Assembly (NCBI GenBank): GCA_001683825.1 | Contig: LXTR01000012.1 | Coordinates: 62,001 to 126,000, forward strand | Length of the DNA: 64,000 bases | From: Flavobacteriaceae bacterium CP2B | GTDB taxonomy: Bacteria > Bacteroidota > Bacteroidia > Flavobacteriales > Flavobacteriaceae | Direction of reading: 5' to 3' | Position numbers and translations under genes: made by a program | Shown here: one piece after another, positions 44,617 to 54,042 of the stretch | Layout: each line of letters starts with the position of its first letter | Position numbering within the stretch: position 1 is the first letter of the stretch | Notes under the pieces: model-generated | The model's database searches: none | Seen by the model: only the letters and a program-made list of their open reading frames with translations | Told to the model about the DNA's origin: nothing

Positions 44617-45502
44617 CCTTTATGGGCATGAATATCTCGGCTTTCCATCGCAGGGCATCGCCTCCCATATTGGGGTTGGTGTAAAACACCTCCACCGGGA
44701 GCCCCGTGACCTCCAGCCCCTTTTTGCGGGCATCTTCCAGGAGGGCGTACCAACTGCGGTCGGAAGTTATATAATTTCCGTTATAAAGCGCCTTTAAGGC
44801 TTTTTTTTCCGGAAATTCCCGGTAGGTGATTTCGGGGTGTTGCGGGAGCCCTTCGGTTTTGAGGATGGGGAAACAGAAATCGTATTCAATACTGTCGCGC
44901 GCCATATCCCAATAGGTTATCTCCAGAAAGGGGGTGCCGTTGAGGGGGATATTGTTTTCGGCAAGCACAGACCCCAGCAAGGGGTAGTCTTTCATCATCC
45001 CCCTGGCCTTGTCAAATTGGTGCCCCTTAAAGCGGGTGCAGGCGCAATAGGTGGCCTCCATGTTTGCCATGCCCTGCAGGGTTATCCGGAATTCCTTTAC
45101 GTGATCTACCAGAAGCTGATGGAAATCGAGCAGGTTTTTCCGGGTGCGTTTTTCAAAATCGGTATCCCTGAACGGGAGGGTAAGCCTGTTCCAGGGGCTG
45201 TGCCGCAGGTCCTGTACGTAAACATCTATAGTGGATGTGCTGTCGGTTAATGGGGTAATTTCCCACTGGTACCTGTGGACCGAATCATTGAACACCAACT
45301 CCTGGCGTAACAATCGGAGGTTTTCCTGTTGAATGTCCGTTGCGTTGTCCAGGTTGGCCCCCCAACTTTTTACCAGTTGGTTGATCGTCCCCGGAAAGGT
45401 CTTTGCTATTATGGTAGCCTTGTAATCATAGGGTTTCAGGAAAAGATACCAGAGTAAGCTGCCGCACGAAAGCACCCCCAGGGCCAGGACGATTTTTTTC
45501 AT
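44603..45502 (-). CDS. Membrane-anchored GyrI-like (effector-binding) protein
   Basis: This 299-residue protein has one N-terminal membrane anchor (IVLALGVLSCGSLLWYLFL). The segment after it (YKATIIAKTFPGTINQLVKSW) looks like an SRPBCC/START fold. The C-terminal 150 residues resemble a GyrI-like/AraC effector-binding domain: EITYREFPEKKALKALYNGNY, then LEVTGLPVEVFYTNPN and ALRWKAEIFMPI. Such domains bind small hydrophobic or cationic molecules. It has no DNA-binding part. The ATG at 45502 (MKKIVLALG) is chosen for the anchor. It sits in the five-gene operon, four bases after the haloperoxidase gene. Confidence 0.75.
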   Translation of the reverse strand: MKKIVLALGVLSCGSLLWYLFLKPYDYKATIIAKTFPGTINQLVKSWGANLDNATDIQQENLRLLRQELVFNDSVHRYQWEITPLTDSTSTIDVYVQDLRHSPWNRLTLPFRDTDFEKRTRKNLLDFHQLLVDHVKEFRITLQGMANMEATYCACTRFKGHQFDKARGMMKDYPLLGSVLAENNIPLNGTPFLEITYWDMARDSIEYDFCFPILKTEGLPQHPEITYREFPEKKALKALYNGNYITSDRSWYALLEDARKKGLEVTGLPVEVFYTNPNMGGDALRWKAEIFMPIKDDDD

Positions 45503-45506
45503 CGGC

Positions 45507-46856
45507 TTATTTGGATGCAAGGGTGGCACTGTCTTTGCGCATCTGCAGCTGGTCTACCAGATACTCCCCCAAATCGCGGCCCTGCTGTAGCCCGATATCG
45601 ACGGCAGCACGGTAGTGGATCCCGCCGTACATCCTGCTGATCGCCGCTTCTGCGGCAGCCGCCTTAAAGGAAGGGAACTTCCTCATGGGCAGGCCGTATG
45701 GCAATTCGGTATCGTCCTCAAAGTCAAAATCGTCCCCGAAGATATCGGTAAGCGCGACCGAGGCGGCCCCTGAGACCACACTGTGGCCACTGGAGTATTC
45801 GGGGAAGGGAGGGGTTTGTAAAATGGGTTTCCAGTTGTCGTCAAAATGCTGGTTGATAAGTGTTTCCGGGCGGATGAGGTTACTGCGGTATTTTTCATCC
45901 CAACAGCTGATAAAACCGTCAAAAATAGCCATGGACGTCTTGGTATAGGCGTAGACCGTATCGTCAAAACCGAGATCGGCCTTCCGGCAGGCAATTTTGG
46001 CGATACCGATCCAGTGCGCGCCGGGGGTGATCTTTTTTGTGGCAAACATAAGGTGCCCACGGGTCACCGAAACGTAGGGGTTGCAATCCCAAAATTTGGC
46101 GATCTGTACCTCTTCGGAGTCGTCTCCCCTGGACGTAATCTCCTCACTGATGTCAAATACCTCGCGCACTTCCCGGTAAAAGTCACTGCCTTCCTCCATG
46201 GAGAAGGGGGGCGGCGGGGCCGGTTTAAACTGGGAAGCGGAATCGATTACAAAAGGCCGGATTTTATTCCAGTGGGGTTCAATGCCATCCATATAGGCCG
46301 GGGGCGTGGGCTGCCAACGGGAAGGATCATCCGTGTCTACCGTAAATTTGGGCATGGTACGGGTTTGTTTATAGTTGTCCTGGTCCATCCAGTGGCCGAT
46401 ATGGTCTGCCACCTTAAGCCCGTAGGATTTGGAAGCCTCCAATTCTTTTGGGTTCACAGCCCCCCAGAGTTGGTAAAGGCTGTCCCTGTGCGCCTCCATG
46501 CGATCTTCGGAGAAAATGAGCCGCTTGCTTAGCTCCATATGTGCGACCAATGCGGAAAGCTGATAGTTCACCGCCATGGCTTCGTCGGGCTGAGGAATGG
46601 CCTTGAGCCCGGGTAGCTGGCCCACCAGTGTTTGGTAATTTTCATTTTCCTGCGCGATAATCTCGTACGCTGCTATGTTCGGGTAGGCGAAGATCCTGCT
46701 CGCTACCGGAGGTGAAAAGATATCGTGGATCATGATTTCGGTCACCTTGTCTATGGAGGCATGGTATTGCTCCGGGCTTATCGCTATGGGATCACTCTTC
46801 TTACTGCAGGATACCCAGAGCAGGGAACATGCCAGCAGTGCGCCTAGTTTTTTCAT
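45507..46856 (-). CDS. Vanadium-dependent haloperoxidase/PAP2-family lipoprotein
   Basis: This 449-residue lipoprotein (ALLACSLLWVSCSKK) has the three PAP2/vanadate-binding motifs in order: DEKYRSNLIRPET (K-x6-RP, about residues 318-330), PEYSSGHSVVSGA (SGH, about 352) and SRMYGGIHYRAAVDIG (SR-x5-H-x3-D, about 400). Flavobacterial members are usually annotated as vanadium haloperoxidase-type phosphatases; halogenating activity versus phosphatase cannot be decided here. It overlaps the upstream CRTAC1-like gene by four bases and is exported, like its four operon partners. Confidence 0.88.
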   Translation of the reverse strand: MKKLGALLACSLLWVSCSKKSDPIAISPEQYHASIDKVTEIMIHDIFSPPVASRIFAYPNIAAYEIIAQENENYQTLVGQLPGLKAIPQPDEAMAVNYQLSALVAHMELSKRLIFSEDRMEAHRDSLYQLWGAVNPKELEASKSYGLKVADHIGHWMDQDNYKQTRTMPKFTVDTDDPSRWQPTPPAYMDGIEPHWNKIRPFVIDSASQFKPAPPPPFSMEEGSDFYREVREVFDISEEITSRGDDSEEVQIAKFWDCNPYVSVTRGHLMFATKKITPGAHWIGIAKIACRKADLGFDDTVYAYTKTSMAIFDGFISCWDEKYRSNLIRPETLINQHFDDNWKPILQTPPFPEYSSGHSVVSGAASVALTDIFGDDFDFEDDTELPYGLPMRKFPSFKAAAAEAAISRMYGGIHYRAAVDIGLQQGRDLGEYLVDQLQMRKDSATLASK

Positions 46857-49800
46857 TTTTTCTCAGTTTTATTAGATAATCTATACACTTGTGCCTTTTC
46901 GTTATTAAAGGTTACCAAAAGGTACGGTTGGTTGTTCAGGAGGATGATATTCAAATCCCTGGCGGATTTCTGGGAAAGTTGCAATCCTAATTGGTCACCC
47001 AAAACTACGTTATTTTGTCCTTTTATCATAGCCCCAGGGAAGGATCCGAACCTGCCGTGGTAGGGTTTTACCCCAAAATAGTTTCCCGCGGCCAGCACTT
47101 CCTCCATGCCATCGCCATCAAAATCGTACCGCAACAGGGTTGTAACCGGGGCCAGTTGCATCTCCGGCCCGAAGGGAATGAAACGGAACCTGCCACCGTT
47201 GTTTTCCAGGTAACCCGAGCGCAGTTCCGAGACCTGCAGCACCTGCCCTTTGGCGATGGCCTCACGGCCCAGGATGGCTTCTACCGGCTGGCCTGCAAAA
47301 GCATCGTAGGAAGTAAACTTTTTACGGAGGTTTACCATTTGCCCGGATAGTACCGGTAAGCCTTCAATAGGATAGTATGCCCCCTCTTTTTGAACCGCAA
47401 CCACGGTTTCGGTACTGCCGTTATCGTCAAAATCGCCATAGTACATACGCAGAGGCGCCGCAGCCGAAGCCACGAACTTTGAATTACTCCCCCAATTGCC
47501 AAGCACGTAGTCCATATCCCCATCCGAATCGATATCGTAGGCGGTGATACTTTGCCACAACCCATGGAGCGATGCATCAAACATGGCAACGTCTCGTAGA
47601 ACGTCATTTTCGTTCCTGAAGAATTTGGGCGGCATCCATTCACCCACTACAATGAGGTCACGGGTGCCATCCCCGTCAAAGTCTTCCCAGAGGGCATCGG
47701 TCACCATGCCCGCCTTTTGCAGTTCCAGGTTGTCTACCGGGGTAAAGTGCCCGCCGTCATTTCGGAGCAGCAGGGAAGCGGGGACCTTCCCAAAATCGGC
47801 TGAAACCGCGTTGCTCCCGACAAACAGGTCGGGGTCGCCATCCTGGTCGTAATCTTCCATGCTCAGGACCGAGGCGTTTTCATAAAATTCGGGAACAGGC
47901 ATGGATACAAAAGCGGAATCGGCCGCGACATAATAGCTGTCGAGCAGTGGTTTCATTTTGTTGTAGAAATCGGCTCCGCCGGAACCCAGGAACAGGTCAT
48001 TTCTCCCATCGCCGCTAAAATCGGCAATGACGGCCGCCACATCCTCCTTGATGCTGTCGGCCGCAATTTCCGGGATGCGAACTTCTGAATAGGCGCTGTC
48101 TTTCTGGACAAACACCCTCGAAGGGATGTATTTTGAGCCACCGAAAAACAGGTCGTCCCTGCCGTCATTGTCAATGTCTCCTATTGCCGTGGCGGGGCCG
48201 CGGTCCGAAATTTGGTAGGGGATGAGCTTCTGGCGGTTAAAATCGATGTATTTGTCTTCTACATGCGTGAAGTTGATGCCGAGATCCCCGGGAACCCTTT
48301 CAAACAACCGATTTTGGGTTTTTCGCAGGCTGCCATAGTCAAAGGGCCTGGTATTTTCGGGCCTGATTTCCAGGGTCTGGTTGGTAGAAATATCCCTGAT
48401 GGTCTGGTATTGTCGGTCGGGCCAGATGATCCTCAGGGAATCAACTTTTGCCGAGGCGCCGTAGCCAAAGTGAAGGACCGGTTCGGAAGAGGCCTGGAAG
48501 CCCCGGGTCGTATAGAGTTCTTTGTATTGCATTTTCCCTTCATGGAAGGAGAATACCTTGGTCCCGATTCCAAAGGTATTGGGGGCCCGGTACCGTAGCC
48601 GGACCTTCAGGTAGTTGTTCCGTCCATCGGTTTTATTCAGGTAAATGCTCGCCTCGCTGTTGATATTGTTGGTGACCAGGTCCAGGTCGCCGTCATTATC
48701 GAGGTCTCCATAGGCGGTTGCCCCGGAGATCAGGGTGTCCTTATATATCCAGGCCCCGGTCTGGTCCCTGAATTTCATCCCCCCGTCTCCCTGAAAGACG
48801 TAATTGTGGATAATTCCGTCAGGCATGAGGTCCAGGGCTTGCTGGTCTACCAGTTTGGTATTGCTCAGTTTCTTCTGGATTTGCTCATCCGAAACAAAGT
48901 TGATGTAATCCAGGTCATTGGGCCTTTTAGGGATTCCGTTGGAGATAAACAGGTCCTGTTCCCCATCCTGGTCGTAGTCGGCAAACAAGGCACTCCAGCT
49001 CCAATCAGTAGCGGCTACCCCGCTGAGGAGCGCGGTTTCTTTGTAACTGCCCGTCGGGCTGTTGAGGTGCAACATGTTCCGGGTAAATTGAAAATGGTAG
49101 CCGTAATCCTCGGTGCGCAACTTTTGAATCTGGTAGTCGTCATCGCCTTCCGAAGACTTCAGGACCCTTTCATCCTCGGGCAGCATATCCAGTGAAATTA
49201 AATCCGGCCAGCCATCGTGGTTGATATCTGCCACGTCGTTACCCATAGAGAACCTCGAGGTATGCCCAAAATAGGTCCGAAGGCTTTCGGTGAAGGTGCC
49301 GTCCCCGTTATTGAGGTAGTAGTAATCATCTTCATGAAAATCATTGCCCACGTAGATATCGGGATAACCGTCCTGGTTAAAGTCCGCTACGGCAAGGCCC
49401 AGTCCATATCCGTTCACCCCGCCGTAGATCCCGGCTTCTTCGCTTACATCGGTAAAATGCCCGTTATCATTCCTGAGCAGCTTATCGCCGGTAGGGTAAC
49501 TTCGGGTATTCCTCAAATCGGCGTGCCCGAAAGATTCCTGGGTATGCACGGCGTGGTTGAGCAGGTAGAGGTCCAGGTCGCCATCCAGGTCGTAATCCAG
49601 GAATGCTGCAGAGGAACTGTAGGAATCAAAATCCAGGCCGTAGTCGGATGCGCTTTCGGTAAAACTTTGGTCCCCGTTATTGATATAGAGCTCATTATAA
49701 CCGTCAAATCCGTTGATCCCTACCACCGCGCAAACGTAGATATCCAGCAACCCGTCCCCGTTTACATCACCCATGATGGCCCCTGTGTTCCAACTGCTGT

Positions 49801-50113
49801 TTCCCGAGACGCCTGCCTGTTCCGTAATGTCCTCGAAACGCAGGTTTCCTTTGTTGAGGTATAGCTTATTGGCTACCTGGTTGCCGGTGAAGAAAATATC
49901 GGTGAGCCCATCGTTGTTAATATCCCCAAGGGCCACCCCACCCCCATTATAGAAATAGAGGTAATCCAGGATATTCAGGTTTTCGGTTTCGGTTAGCTTA
50001 TTTACAAAGGTAATCCCCGTTTCCCCGGAGCCGGGGTTCCCAAAGAGTTCCCCTTCCTTCTTGCCGCATGCCAGGAAGACCAGGATTGCTGTTGTGACGG
50101 CTGCTTTATTCAT
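46853..50113 (-). CDS. FG-GAP/ASPIC-UnbV lipoprotein (CRTAC1-like)
   Basis: This 1086-residue lipoprotein (TTAILVFLACGKKEG) carries two FG-GAP/VCBS beta-propeller blocks with repeated calcium-binding DxDxDG loops (DINNDGLTD, DVNGDGLLD, DYDLDGDLD, DFNQDGYPD) on either side of an ASPIC/UnbV domain (about residues 498-575: NNYLKVRLRYRAPNTFGIG ... GFQASSEPVLHFGYG). The fold binds calcium and probably sugars or proteins at the cell surface. It is a paralogue of the gene just upstream. The ATG at 50113 overlaps the upstream stop (ATGAATAA); a further ATG at 50122 would add three residues. Confidence 0.9.
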   Translation of the reverse strand: MNKAAVTTAILVFLACGKKEGELFGNPGSGETGITFVNKLTETENLNILDYLYFYNGGGVALGDINNDGLTDIFFTGNQVANKLYLNKGNLRFEDITEQAGVSGNSSWNTGAIMGDVNGDGLLDIYVCAVVGINGFDGYNELYINNGDQSFTESASDYGLDFDSYSSSAAFLDYDLDGDLDLYLLNHAVHTQESFGHADLRNTRSYPTGDKLLRNDNGHFTDVSEEAGIYGGVNGYGLGLAVADFNQDGYPDIYVGNDFHEDDYYYLNNGDGTFTESLRTYFGHTSRFSMGNDVADINHDGWPDLISLDMLPEDERVLKSSEGDDDYQIQKLRTEDYGYHFQFTRNMLHLNSPTGSYKETALLSGVAATDWSWSALFADYDQDGEQDLFISNGIPKRPNDLDYINFVSDEQIQKKLSNTKLVDQQALDLMPDGIIHNYVFQGDGGMKFRDQTGAWIYKDTLISGATAYGDLDNDGDLDLVTNNINSEASIYLNKTDGRNNYLKVRLRYRAPNTFGIGTKVFSFHEGKMQYKELYTTRGFQASSEPVLHFGYGASAKVDSLRIIWPDRQYQTIRDISTNQTLEIRPENTRPFDYGSLRKTQNRLFERVPGDLGINFTHVEDKYIDFNRQKLIPYQISDRGPATAIGDIDNDGRDDLFFGGSKYIPSRVFVQKDSAYSEVRIPEIAADSIKEDVAAVIADFSGDGRNDLFLGSGGADFYNKMKPLLDSYYVAADSAFVSMPVPEFYENASVLSMEDYDQDGDPDLFVGSNAVSADFGKVPASLLLRNDGGHFTPVDNLELQKAGMVTDALWEDFDGDGTRDLIVVGEWMPPKFFRNENDVLRDVAMFDASLHGLWQSITAYDIDSDGDMDYVLGNWGSNSKFVASAAAPLRMYYGDFDDNGSTETVVAVQKEGAYYPIEGLPVLSGQMVNLRKKFTSYDAFAGQPVEAILGREAIAKGQVLQVSELRSGYLENNGGRFRFIPFGPEMQLAPVTTLLRYDFDGDGMEEVLAAGNYFGVKPYHGRFGSFPGAMIKGQNNVVLGDQLGLQLSQKSARDLNIILLNNQPYLLVTFNNEKAQVYRLSNKTEKK

Positions 50114-53100
50114 CCAACGCATAGATCTTGGGCTTTTGGTTATTGATTGCTGCCACCAGGTATACCTTGTTGTTGCGGTCTTTAAACTGCTTTATGTGCT
50201 TTACCTCATCCCGGATCATCAGGCCGCTGCTGTTGTAATCCAGCCAGCGGTATTCCAGGTCCTCGCCACCGAGTAAAACGGTACCGTAGTTGGCATCCAG
50301 ACGGGAATATTGGGGCTTGAATTCAAAATTATTCCCCCCCATGATCAGGTCTATATACCCATCGCCGTTGATGTCTTTGCAACTGATGCCGCAAATGCAG
50401 GATAATTGTGCCCTGCTGGGCAATTTCTTGATCCTGAAGTTACCACCGCCATCGTTGATGGCAATCACTGATTCTGAGATGGCGGCCTGTTTTGTAATCG
50501 AATTTTCCAGGATAGACGCGGGAAACAGCTCTTCAATGGTTTTACTGGCATATTCCGAGGCCTTAAGGTTTTGTTTTTTCAGGGCGACCATCTGGGTTGT
50601 CAGTTCCTTTTTCTGATGCATGGGATAGTCTTTGCCGTTAGACCGTTGGGTGATAATCTGTTCGATGGTGCCGTTGTTGTCAAAATCATTGACCCACATC
50701 TTCATGGGGTGGCCCGGTTCAGGTTTGTAGTGCAAATTGCCCCCCTGGTTTCCCAGGACCAGGTCCAGGTCGCCATCGCCGTCCAGGTCTTCGGCCTCTA
50801 CCACGTTCCACCATCCATGCAGGCTGTCGAGCGCGGATTGTTGCCTGGCAAGCCGCCTGCCGGAATTCCGGTAGATGGCCGGGGTACCCCAGTCTGAAAC
50901 AGTTACCAGGTCTTTTCTTCCATCGCCATCCATGTCGGCCCAAAGGGCATCGGTAATCATGCCTTCCTGCCCCAGGTCGTAGGCGAGCCGCTCCGTGGCG
51001 TCGGTAAAGGTCCCGTCCCCGTTATTTTCAAGGAAGAGGTGGTCAGGGTTGGCGCCATAGATGCCCACGGCACTGCGGGAACCGATGAAGACATCGGGGT
51101 CGCCATCCCCGTCAAAATCATGGGGCTCAATAACCGATATGTTCTTGTAGGTAGATGGCAGGTCTTTTTCCGAGCGGCGGAATTGCCCCGAACCATTGTT
51201 CCAATATAGTCGGCTGCGGTATTGTAATTCTTCCCCCACTTCATTGCCCCCGCTACCGATAATCAGGTCCAGGTCGCCATCCATGTCGGCATCCAGAAAG
51301 GCGGCAGCAGTATCTTCATGGGTCGCGTCTATTTCGAAGGCATTTTGGTGGGTGGGTTGTAACCTGCCACTTCCCAGATGCCTGTAGAGCACGCCTGGTT
51401 GCCCTTTGGCGCCTCCAATGAAAACGTCTTCATGCCCATCGCCATCCACGTCCCCCACGGCAAGGGCAGGTCCCTCCTGTGAGAGTAACTTGTAGATAAG
51501 GCCCTCGTAATCAAAGTCGTTATAGTTGTTTTCCTGATGTGCCTGCAGGGCCGGATTGCCCACTTCGCGGATCAGGGGCTTTTTATTTTCACTGGGGGGA
51601 ACGGTATAGACGGTTGTGGCTTCGCTATGCTTTAATTTCAGGGTCTGGTTGGCTGCCAGCTGTTTCATTTTTTGGGTGCGGTCGTCGGGCCAGATTACCC
51701 TGAGGGAATCGATGGTTGTATTGGTCCCCAACCCGATGGTCATGACATAGTCCATAGACGACTGAAATCCGCGGGAAGGGATAAGTTCCTGCATGACCGT
51801 ATTGTTGCCATAGTACAGGAGTGCCGTGGCACCAATGCCGAACCTGTTTTTTTCGGGCCCTTCAAACTGTAGCCTGAGATAATTGTTTCCGAGGGTCTCG
51901 CGGCTATTGTTTCTATAAACAAAGGCCTCCATATTCACGTTGTTCACCACCAGGTCCATATCACCGTCGTTATCAAGGTCCCCATAAGCAGCCCCATTGG
52001 AAAGGCTAGGGAGTTCAAACCCCCATTCCTTGTTGGCATTGCTAAAAGTGATGTCCCCGTTGTTGCGGTATGCAAAATTAGGCTGGGGTTTTACGGGCAT
52101 CTTGTTGATGATGGAATCTATGGATTCCTTTTTACCGGTCAGCGCCATTTTTTGGATGATCTCGTTGGCGAAAAAATCCACGAAATCAAGATCGGTGAGA
52201 TCGTGGTTTACCCCGTTGGTGATAAAGATATCCCTCAGACCGTCGTTGTCCATGTCGAATAGCAGGCCCGCCCAACTCCAGTCAGTCGCGTCAACCCCGC
52301 TGAAATAGGCCACCTCGGAGAATGTGCCATTTCCATTGTTCAATTGCAGGGTATTTTGGATATACTGCTGGTAGAAGTCTTTGCTCTGTTTGAGTTTAAA
52401 AACATTGTACCCTTCGAACTCCATGACGGATTTTACCCTTTTTTCCTGTTCCGGGAGCATATCCGTAATAAAGATCTCGGCATGGCCGTCATTGTTGATG
52501 TCTGCCATGTCAATTCCCATGGCTGAGAGCGACAAATGGGAGGTCCAGTTCTTGATATCTTCTTTAAAAGTGCCGTCCTGGTTATTGATATAGAGGTAAT
52601 CGCGTTCATAGAAATCATTGGATACATAGATATCCGGGTAAAGGTCTTTGTTGATATCGGTCACCATGACACCTAACCCAAAGCCAATCAGGCTTCCGTA
52701 GATCCCTGCCTCTTCACTGACATCCACAAAGATGCCTCCGTCATTTCTAAGGAGCATGTCGCCCACCCCTTTGAAAATGTCGGGAACCCCTTCCCAATCC
52801 TGTGCCCGCACCTCCCGTTGTTCGGCATACCCCAGGCTGCTGACCGGGATGTTGCTGTTATTGAGGATGTAGGCATCCAGGTCCCCGTCTTTGTCGTAGT
52901 CAAAGAAGGTGGCATGGGTAGAAAACCCGGTTTTTGCCAGGTTGTAGGCAGCGGCCTGCTCTGTAAAGGTAAGGTCTCCATTGTTGATATACAGGTCGTT
53001 ATCATGGTTATTGCCCTCCATATTCCCTGCGTTGCTGACATAGATATCCAGTAATCCGTCAGCGTTCACATCGACCATGACAACACCCGTAGACCAGGGT

Positions 53101-53468
53101 TTGTTTCCTTCGACCCCCGCCGATTTGGAGATGTCTTCAAAAACAAAATTACCCTTGTTCAGGTAGAGTTTGTTGGCCACCATATTGCCGGTAAGGTATA
53201 TATCCGCAAGGCCATCGTTGTTGATGTCTCCTATGGCGACTCCACCTCCGTTGTAGAAGTTGCGGTATTTGAAGATGTTGAAGTCTTTCTGGTTTTCCAC
53301 GGTATTGATGAAAGCGATTCCGGTACTGTCTGAAGGCAACAGGGAAAAGAGGGTGTTGCCTGCCGCCTGCGGTTTTTGCTCCGGGCTGCCCTGGTCTTTA
53401 CAGCCGGAAGCGAAAATCACCAGCACTGATAGAATGCCGAAGTATCGTTTCATTTTCCTAATTTTCAT
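50106..53468 (-). CDS. FG-GAP/ASPIC-UnbV lipoprotein (CRTAC1-like, paralogue)
   Basis: This 1120-residue lipoprotein has the same design as its neighbour: lipoprotein signal (YFGILSVLVIFASGCKD), N-terminal FG-GAP repeats (DINNDGLAD, DVNADGLLD, DYDKDGDLD), ASPIC/UnbV domain (about residues 529-612: GNNYLRLQFEGPEKNRFGIG ... GFQSSMDYVMTIGLG, IIWPDDRT-like) and a second set of FG-GAP repeats (DVDGDGHED, DFDGDGDPD, DMDGDGRKD). It is the first gene of the five-gene operon. ATGs at 53468 and 53453 are both plausible before the signal peptide; the frame also opens at 53477. Confidence 0.9.
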   Translation of the reverse strand: MKIRKMKRYFGILSVLVIFASGCKDQGSPEQKPQAAGNTLFSLLPSDSTGIAFINTVENQKDFNIFKYRNFYNGGGVAIGDINNDGLADIYLTGNMVANKLYLNKGNFVFEDISKSAGVEGNKPWSTGVVMVDVNADGLLDIYVSNAGNMEGNNHDNDLYINNGDLTFTEQAAAYNLAKTGFSTHATFFDYDKDGDLDAYILNNSNIPVSSLGYAEQREVRAQDWEGVPDIFKGVGDMLLRNDGGIFVDVSEEAGIYGSLIGFGLGVMVTDINKDLYPDIYVSNDFYERDYLYINNQDGTFKEDIKNWTSHLSLSAMGIDMADINNDGHAEIFITDMLPEQEKRVKSVMEFEGYNVFKLKQSKDFYQQYIQNTLQLNNGNGTFSEVAYFSGVDATDWSWAGLLFDMDNDGLRDIFITNGVNHDLTDLDFVDFFANEIIQKMALTGKKESIDSIINKMPVKPQPNFAYRNNGDITFSNANKEWGFELPSLSNGAAYGDLDNDGDMDLVVNNVNMEAFVYRNNSRETLGNNYLRLQFEGPEKNRFGIGATALLYYGNNTVMQELIPSRGFQSSMDYVMTIGLGTNTTIDSLRVIWPDDRTQKMKQLAANQTLKLKHSEATTVYTVPPSENKKPLIREVGNPALQAHQENNYNDFDYEGLIYKLLSQEGPALAVGDVDGDGHEDVFIGGAKGQPGVLYRHLGSGRLQPTHQNAFEIDATHEDTAAAFLDADMDGDLDLIIGSGGNEVGEELQYRSRLYWNNGSGQFRRSEKDLPSTYKNISVIEPHDFDGDGDPDVFIGSRSAVGIYGANPDHLFLENNGDGTFTDATERLAYDLGQEGMITDALWADMDGDGRKDLVTVSDWGTPAIYRNSGRRLARQQSALDSLHGWWNVVEAEDLDGDGDLDLVLGNQGGNLHYKPEPGHPMKMWVNDFDNNGTIEQIITQRSNGKDYPMHQKKELTTQMVALKKQNLKASEYASKTIEELFPASILENSITKQAAISESVIAINDGGGNFRIKKLPSRAQLSCICGISCKDINGDGYIDLIMGGNNFEFKPQYSRLDANYGTVLLGGEDLEYRWLDYNSSGLMIRDEVKHIKQFKDRNNKVYLVAAINNQKPKIYALDE

Positions 53469-54042
53469 GCTACACAATTTTATTCAACCTACTTGTCATA
53501 TGCTGCTGCCTCTTACAGCGAATCAATTCCTGTTCACGTTACCTGCGCGTCGGCCGGATTTTTGTTTTGGGTTTCCGGGTCCTGATCCAACGTGCAAAAG
53601 TACGGCGATGACGCGGATCATCCTATCCCCCGATAAAGAACTTTTGTGCCCTTCCCAGGCGTATTAACAAAAAATTGGGTGGGTTCCCGGATCATGGGCA
53701 CCAGGGTCCAGGTGGAAGGCCGTTGCTGCGCATCCCCCCGTTTTTTGGCTTCCCTGTCCATAGATATGTGCCCTGGCATTCCAGGACGGTACATTGTTCC
53801 CTTTCATAGCTATCAAAGTAGGGGCGAAAGATAAAAAATCGGGAGGGAAGGCCGGATTAATAAGAAGTTAAGATGATTAATGAGAAGTTAATATTGGGAG
53901 GTGTTGTTCCCGGCCTTTACCAGGGCGCCTTAGTGCCAAAAGAGGTAGGAGCCGTTCATTTTGTTATTAATGGGTGCCGTTTAGAAGAGTTTATAAATAA
54001 TCCAATATATTTAGGCAAACAAACTAAACAAACCAAATTACT
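53469..54042. other. Divergent control region between the CRTAC1 operon and the symporter
   Basis: This 570-base stretch has no credible gene. It contains two near-identical 16-base direct repeats 20 bases apart (53856-53891) and a candidate symporter promoter, TATATTTA at 54006-54013, a seven-of-eight match to TAnnTTTG with an A-rich leader after it. Two forward frames in it (53260-53667 and 53646-53834) show no family pattern. Confidence 0.5.
53856..53891. repeat. Tandem 16-base direct repeat, probable regulator site
   Basis: ATTAATAAGAAGTTAA (53856-53871) and ATTAATGAGAAGTTAA (53876-53891) differ at one position and have a 20-base period, close to two helical turns. This is the geometry used by regulators that bind direct repeats on one DNA face. 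It lies between divergent operons, about 150 bases before the symporter start codon. Confidence 0.55.

Noticed and set aside
46853-53468. Dense repeats on the reverse strand that could be taken for a tandem-repeat locus or CRISPR-like array
   Set aside because: They are coding FG-GAP/DxDxDG repeats in two intact genes, with no regular spacer length.
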